Assembly: GCF_023921125.1 (NCBI RefSeq)
Contig: NZ_CP099466.1
Location: 1,736,001-1,800,000, forward strand
Direction of reading: 5' to 3'
Length of the DNA: 64,000 bases
Source of the DNA: Arthrobacter caoxuetaonis
GTDB lineage: Bacteria > Actinomycetota > Actinomycetes > Actinomycetales > Micrococcaceae
Below, one piece after another: positions 58,404-64,000 of this stretch (its first letter is position 1; every line of letters begins with the position of its first letter). The position numbers and the translations under genes were made by a program. Below the pieces are notes generated by a model. That model searched no databases, was not told where the DNA came from, and worked only from the letters and a program-made list of their open reading frames with translations.

Positions 58404-59552
58404 CTAGCGCCGGGTGGACACGGTGACCGTGAACCGGGGGTTGCGGGCAACCTGCGCGGTAGGCCCTACAAGCCGGTTCAGCGCAGGCCGGTAGGCCAGG
58501 TGAGAGTTCCAGACGGTCCAAAGCTCCCCGCCGGGACGGAGCACACGGGCTGCGTCGGCGAAGAGTTTCAGCGCGATTCCGGTGTGCACAGTGGCTCCGA
58601 TATGGAACGGCGGATTCAGGACCACCAGATCCTGGGACCCGTCGGCCAGCCAGGACAGCGCATCCGCCCGCTGTACGGTGGCACGTTCCCCAAGACCGTT
58701 GGCCTCCATCGTCAGGATGGTGGAGGCGACGGCAGCTTCGGACTGATCCGTTGCCAACACGCCCGCTCCCGGCCGGGTCAGTGCCAGGTAAGCGGCGATT
58801 GCCCCATTGCCGCACCCCAGATCCACTGCCTGGTCCGCCGTCCGCGCCTGGGACAGGAATGGGAGCAGGAACCGGGTGCCGGGGTCCAGTGACGCACCGC
58901 CAAAAGCGGCGCCGCGGGCCCTCAGCTGAAGCGGCTGTGGAAGGCCGACGTCGTACGCTGCCTTGAGCGGGAAGCGGGACGGCGGGAGTTCTTCAGCCGG
59001 GCGCCTCCCGCCTGCCACAAGGACCCGTGACTTCTGCCGGGCCAGGCTGGCCGTCACCGTATCGAAGTACCTGCCCAGGATATCGTTCATGGCGGTGGTC
59101 ATGTGCTTTATCCGTCCGCCGGCATAGATCCGGACATCGGGAGCGGCATGGCCGGCGATCAGCCGGGCGATTTCTTCCAGTGCGTCCAGGGAACGGGGCA
59201 GCCGCAGCAGCACAATCCGTGCATCCGCGACGAGACCCTCCTCCAGCCTGCAGTGCGTATAGGCGCCGGTCAGATCCAGTGCCCGGGCGTTGCGGTCCAG
59301 GGCCAGCTCCCCGGAGAGCGGATCCTGCTGCACACGGATCTGGCGTGAACCGTGAAGGGCGGCAGTGCCCAGGGTAAGGGCGCCGTAGGAATCGCCGATG
59401 ACCGAGATTGTTCCCGGAGCAGCGCCTGCCAGGTCCCCGGCTGCAGTGTCCAGCAGCAGTGTGTCGGCAGTGTCCCACGCCTGGAGATTCCCGGCTTCGA
59501 CGTCGGGGGCCCGGCCCAGGGACTCGAAGGCAAAAGAAGAAGCAGTGCTCAC
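58404..59552 (-). CDS. RlmG/RsmC-like rRNA guanine-N2 methyltransferase
   Basis: 382-residue two-domain methyltransferase. The C-terminal catalytic domain has motif I AVDLGCGNGAIAAYLAL and the NPPFHIG motif (N-P-P-F) of enzymes that methylate exocyclic amino groups of guanine. The N-terminal domain is a degenerate methyltransferase-like fold, as in RlmG and RsmC. The substrate is therefore probably 23S G1835 or 16S G1207; which one cannot be told. Starts at ATG 59552, overlapping the upstream YigZ gene stop (ATGA-type), so the two are cotranscribed. Confidence 0.86.
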   Translation of the reverse strand: MSTASSFAFESLGRAPDVEAGNLQAWDTADTLLLDTAAGDLAGAAPGTISVIGDSYGALTLGTAALHGSRQIRVQQDPLSGELALDRNARALDLTGAYTHCRLEEGLVADARIVLLRLPRSLDALEEIARLIAGHAAPDVRIYAGGRIKHMTTAMNDILGRYFDTVTASLARQKSRVLVAGGRRPAEELPPSRFPLKAAYDVGLPQPLQLRARGAAFGGASLDPGTRFLLPFLSQARTADQAVDLGCGNGAIAAYLALTRPGAGVLATDQSEAAVASTILTMEANGLGERATVQRADALSWLADGSQDLVVLNPPFHIGATVHTGIALKLFADAARVLRPGGELWTVWNSHLAYRPALNRLVGPTAQVARNPRFTVTVSTRR

Positions 59553-60223
59553 AGGTCAATCCATTCAGTGGCTAGCGGTTCGGCTTCGACGTCGCCCGCG
59601 CTGAGCGCAGCGAGCCGGTCCTGGAATGCGGAGCCGGACCCGGCGGTGTCGGGAAGTGCGACCGTGATGACGGCGCCGCCGGCGCCGTACTCGGTCCCGC
59701 GGACGGTATACCCGGCATTCCGGAGGTCATTCTCCAGGCGTCCGGCACCGGCGTGGGAGGCCGGCACCGCGTAAAGCTGCATGCGGGCGCGCTGCAGGAG
59801 GGGAGCGGTGGATAAAGCCGACGAGACAGACTCGGAGTATGCGCGGACCAGCCCTCCGGCGCCGAGGAGAATCCCGCCGAAATAGCGCACTGTCACAACC
59901 GTGATGTCGCTCAGGTCTGCCGCGCCGTCAAAAGTCTCGCGTTTGGTCAGGGCCTCGAGCATGGGAAGGCCGGCGGTTCCCGAGGGTTCCCCGTCGTCAC
60001 TGGAGCGCTGGACCTCCCGGCCGGGCCCCAGGACAAAGGCGCTGCAGTGGTGCCGGGCATCGTGGAACTCCCGGCGCAGCTGAGCCACCAGCGCGCGGGC
60101 CTCTTCTTCGGTTTCAGTGCGCCGCAGCACGGTAATGAAGCGGGAACGCTTGATCTCAAGCTCGGTCCGGTGCTCTCCGGCGAGGGTTGTATACCGTCCC
60201 TCCACCGCACCCAATTCACTCAC
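59549..60223 (-). CDS. YigZ/IMPACT-family protein
   Basis: 224-residue UPF0029 protein. KRSRFITVLRRTETEEEA, ARHHCSAFVLG, SDDGEPSGTAGLPMLEAL and VTVRYFGGILLGAGGLVRAYSE are the family hallmarks; the second half is an EF-G-like DUF1949 domain. The eukaryotic relative IMPACT binds GCN1; bacterial function unknown, perhaps ribosome-linked. Starts at GTG 60223, with TAGACT six bases upstream, probably leaderless. Overlaps the methyltransferase gene by four bases. Confidence 0.92.
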   Translation of the reverse strand: MSELGAVEGRYTTLAGEHRTELEIKRSRFITVLRRTETEEEARALVAQLRREFHDARHHCSAFVLGPGREVQRSSDDGEPSGTAGLPMLEALTKRETFDGAADLSDITVVTVRYFGGILLGAGGLVRAYSESVSSALSTAPLLQRARMQLYAVPASHAGAGRLENDLRNAGYTVRGTEYGAGGAVITVALPDTAGSGSAFQDRLAALSAGDVEAEPLATEWIDL

Positions 60224-60229
60224 TGACCC

Positions 60230-60235
60230 AGTCTA
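60230..60235 (-). promoter_or_regulatory. -10 box of leaderless YigZ gene
   Basis: TAGACT on the minus strand, six bases before GTG 60223. Confidence 0.6.
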
Positions 60236-60285
60236 GTTTGCGGTGCCGCCGAAGAGCGCTCCGGGGGAGTGCCGGGGAGCCGGGG

Positions 60286-60291
60286 TAGGGT
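60286..60291 (+). promoter_or_regulatory. -10 box of leaderless coaE
   Basis: TAGGGT, seven bases before ATG 60299; no ribosome binding site. Confidence 0.55.
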
Positions 60292-60298
60292 GGTGGCC

Positions 60299-60925
60299 AT
60301 GCTGAAAGTTGGTCTCACCGGCGGAATTGCCGCCGGTAAATCCCTGGTCGCCCGGACACTTGTGGACTGCGGGGCGGTGCTGGTGGACGCCGATGCCCTG
60401 GCCCGCGAAGTGGTGGCACCGGGTACTGAAGGCCTTGCCGCGGTCGTGCGGGAGTTTGGCCCGGGGATCCTTGCCGCTGACGGCAGCCTGGATCGCCCGG
60501 CCCTGGCAGCTCTGGTCTTTGGCGACGCTGCAAAGCGGGAAACGCTGAACGCCATCGTCCATCCGCTGGTACGGGCCCGCGCTGCGGAGCTGGCAGCCCA
60601 GGTACCCCGGGACGGCATCCTGGTCCAGGACATCCCGCTGCTGGTGGAGACCGGGCAGGCCGCCGCGTTCGATTTCGTCCTGGTGGTCGAAGCACCCGAA
60701 GCGGTCCGGCTCGAGCGGATGATCCGCGACCGGGGGATGGACCCCGCCGACGCGCAGGCCCGGATCAACGCACAGGCCAGTGCGGAACAGCGGGCAGCTG
60801 CTGCCGACGTCGTGCTCCAGAACACCGGAAGCCCTGAAGAGCTGGTCGGGGCAGTCCGCGAACTGTGGCGGACCCGCCTTGTTCCGCTGAACCGGGAACG
60901 CCTGCGGGCAGCGCAGCAGGAGTAG
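60299..60925 (+). CDS. coaE: Dephospho-CoA kinase
   Basis: 208-residue P-loop kinase for the last step of coenzyme A synthesis. P-loop GLTGGIAAGKS at the start, DADALAREVVAPG for substrate binding, and LVQDIPLLVETG. Some actinobacterial CoaE proteins carry a long C-terminal GrpB-like extension; this one does not. Located between the YigZ gene (divergent) and uvrB. Confidence 0.96.
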   Translation: MLKVGLTGGIAAGKSLVARTLVDCGAVLVDADALAREVVAPGTEGLAAVVREFGPGILAADGSLDRPALAALVFGDAAKRETLNAIVHPLVRARAAELAAQVPRDGILVQDIPLLVETGQAAAFDFVLVVEAPEAVRLERMIRDRGMDPADAQARINAQASAEQRAAAADVVLQNTGSPEELVGAVRELWRTRLVPLNRERLRAAQQE

Positions 60926-60989
60926 CTCGGGAGCAGGTCCGCACGTTATGCCGTCAGCAATACGGACAGCACCTGACCGCGTCCCGGAG

Positions 60990-60995
60990 TAGCGT
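60990..60995 (+). promoter_or_regulatory. -10 box of leaderless uvrB
   Basis: TAGCGT, six bases before ATG 61002; no ribosome binding site. Confidence 0.6.
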
Positions 60996-61001
60996 TGAAC
61001 C

Positions 61002-63092
<2,091 letters not shown>

Positions 63093-63100
63093 GCAGTGCG

Positions 63101-63164
63101 GTAGACTGCTTGCCGGTGGTGGGGCAGCTTTCGTAGTCACGGAGGCTCCCCGCCTTTTTCCGTG
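63101..63164 (+). promoter_or_regulatory. Promoter and attenuator-like leader of terC
   Basis: TAGACT (-10, 63101-63106) is followed by a stem GGTGGGG-(C)-AGC / GCTCCCCGCC (63118-63154) and T5 (63155-63159), an intrinsic terminator. CACGGA (63138-63143) and TCCGTG (63159-63164) can form a competing hairpin that breaks the terminator. This looks like a switchable leader for the TerC gene; it could also simply be the uvrB terminator. It does not show the yybP-ykoY manganese riboswitch core. Confidence 0.5.
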
Positions 63165-63184
63165 CTCTGAAAGGTCTGTTTCCC

Positions 63185-64000
63185 ATGCCCGCATTACCTG
63201 TCGTCTTCGAGGTCGGCACGTTCATCATCCTGGGACTGGTCCTGCTTTTCGACCTGCTCCTGGTCGTCAAGCGCCCCCACGAGCCCTCCATGAAAGAAGC
63301 CGGCCTCTGGGTCGGCTTCTATGTCGGGCTGGCGCTCATGTTCGCCGTGATGATGTTCATCTTCACCGGCCCGGAATACGGCAGCCAGTTCGTTGCCGGC
63401 TGGGTCACTGAGTACAGCCTCAGCATCGACAACCTTTTCGTGTTCATCATCATCATGGCCCGCTTCTCGGTACCGCGTAAGTACCAGCAGGAAGTGCTGA
63501 TGTTCGGCATCATCATTGCCCTGATCCTGCGCGGCATCTTCATTCTCATCGGCGCTGCCGTGATCGAGAACTTCTCCTGGGTCTTCTTCCTCTTCGGTGC
63601 CTTCCTGCTGTGGACGGCCTGGAAGCAGGCGACGGACAACGGTGAAGACGAAGAGGGCGGCAGCGACAACAAGCTGGTCCGCAAGCTCACCGGCTTCCTG
63701 CCGATGACCGAGAACTTCGACGGCGGCAAGATCCGCACGGTGGTGGACGGCAAGAAGGTCTTCACGCCGATGGTCATTGTCTTCATCACCATCGGTGTCA
63801 CCGACCTGATGTTCGCCGTCGACTCCATTCCGGCGATCTTCGGCCTCACCCAGAGCGCGTTCATTGTCTTCACGGCCAACATCTTCGCCCTGATGGGCCT
63901 GCGCCAGCTCTACTTCCTGCTTGGCGGGCTGATGGACCGGCTCATCTACCTCAAGCACGGTCTCTCGGTGATCCTGGCGTTCATCGGCGTCAAGCTGATC
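63185..64000 (+). CDS. TerC-family integral membrane protein, 3' end outside the window
   Basis: At least 272 residues, open to the window end. Family start FEVGTFIILGLVLLFDLLLVVKRPHE, then EYSLSIDNLFVFIIIMARFSVP and VTDLMFAVDSIPAIFGLT, the two acidic Asp-containing helices typical of TerC/Alx. TerC proteins export or handle Mn2+ for extracytoplasmic enzymes or give tellurite resistance. An acidic loop DNGEDEEGGSDN separates the two halves. ATG 63185 has a weak site (AAAGG twelve bases upstream). The leader carries a terminator-like structure. Confidence 0.95.
   Translation, partial: MPALPVVFEVGTFIILGLVLLFDLLLVVKRPHEPSMKEAGLWVGFYVGLALMFAVMMFIFTGPEYGSQFVAGWVTEYSLSIDNLFVFIIIMARFSVPRKYQQEVLMFGIIIALILRGIFILIGAAVIENFSWVFFLFGAFLLWTAWKQATDNGEDEEGGSDNKLVRKLTGFLPMTENFDGGKIRTVVDGKKVFTPMVIVFITIGVTDLMFAVDSIPAIFGLTQSAFIVFTANIFALMGLRQLYFLLGGLMDRLIYLKHGLSVILAFIGVKLI

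Noticed and set aside
63101..63184. yybP-ykoY riboswitch call for the terC leader
   Set aside because: The conserved core sequence and three-way junction cannot be found; only a terminator and an alternative hairpin are visible.
63194..63958. Very acidic/His-rich minus-strand frame at the window end
   Set aside because: It is antisense to the TerC-family gene, whose hydrophobic codons read as Glu/Asp/His on the other strand.

Overview
The window is a high-GC, gene-dense stretch of an actinobacterial chromosome. Gene content (polA, four-domain rpsA, coaE, uvrB and terC together, CstR/CsoR-type regulator, FolP2-type protein, LigD-family polymerase, Ktr potassium uptake) and the frequent TANNNT -10 boxes next to start codons suggest Micrococcaceae, probably Arthrobacter or a close relative. 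This is inferred from protein style only; no 16S or other marker is present. I see no prophage, insertion sequence, CRISPR array, tRNA or rRNA.

Layout. 1-3.1 kb: end of a ktrB-ktrA potassium uptake operon, then a CstR-like thiol-sensing repressor divergent from a 58-residue Cys-rich protein, with two ATACCCC-type operators between them. 3.2-13.4 kb: mixed single genes: a secreted alkaline phosphatase/glycerophosphodiesterase fusion, a YciO-type protein, VOC protein, MFS exporter, LigD-type polymerase, RutE-like reductase, glycosyltransferase, hydrolase and methyltransferase. 13.4-16.6 kb: acyltransferase, then overlapping galT-galK. 16.6-28.6 kb: SDR protein, two related type-B carboxylesterases on either side of an ABC-F ATPase and an unusual repeat-rich 0.9-kb non-coding stretch, then lpd, a RibD-like reductase with a FolP2-type protein, an ATP-dependent DNA ligase and a thioesterase. 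28.7-33.5 kb: CynX-type transporter, a GH3 beta-glucosidase remnant lacking its N-terminal barrel, and a UbiB-family kinase.

33.5-38.6 kb is a coherent quinate/shikimate catabolic locus: MHS transporter divergent from shikimate dehydrogenase, 3-dehydroshikimate dehydratase fusion and an IclR regulator, with two matching palindromes in the divergent promoter region. 38.7-42.8 kb is an acid-resistance/GABA operon (gadB-gadC-glsA): glutamine to glutamate, glutamate to GABA, and exchange of the two. 43-45.5 kb holds a small heat-shock protein, a gene fragment, a frameshifted old yellow enzyme and a hotdog thioesterase. 45.5-64 kb is the housekeeping block polA, acetyltransferase, rpsA, coaE, uvrB, terC, interrupted between rpsA and coaE by a LacI-controlled beta-glucoside uptake and hydrolysis operon (binding protein, two permeases, GH1 enzyme, LacI), an rRNA methyltransferase-like gene and a YigZ-family gene.

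The items most worth following up are the CstR/Cys-rich pair, the AP-GDPD fusion, the attenuator-like leader of terC, the paired operators of the shikimate and beta-glucoside loci, a 17-bp motif shared by two promoter regions, the degenerate repeat array near 20.8 kb, the large set of apparently leaderless promoters, and two decaying genes (GH3, OYE).
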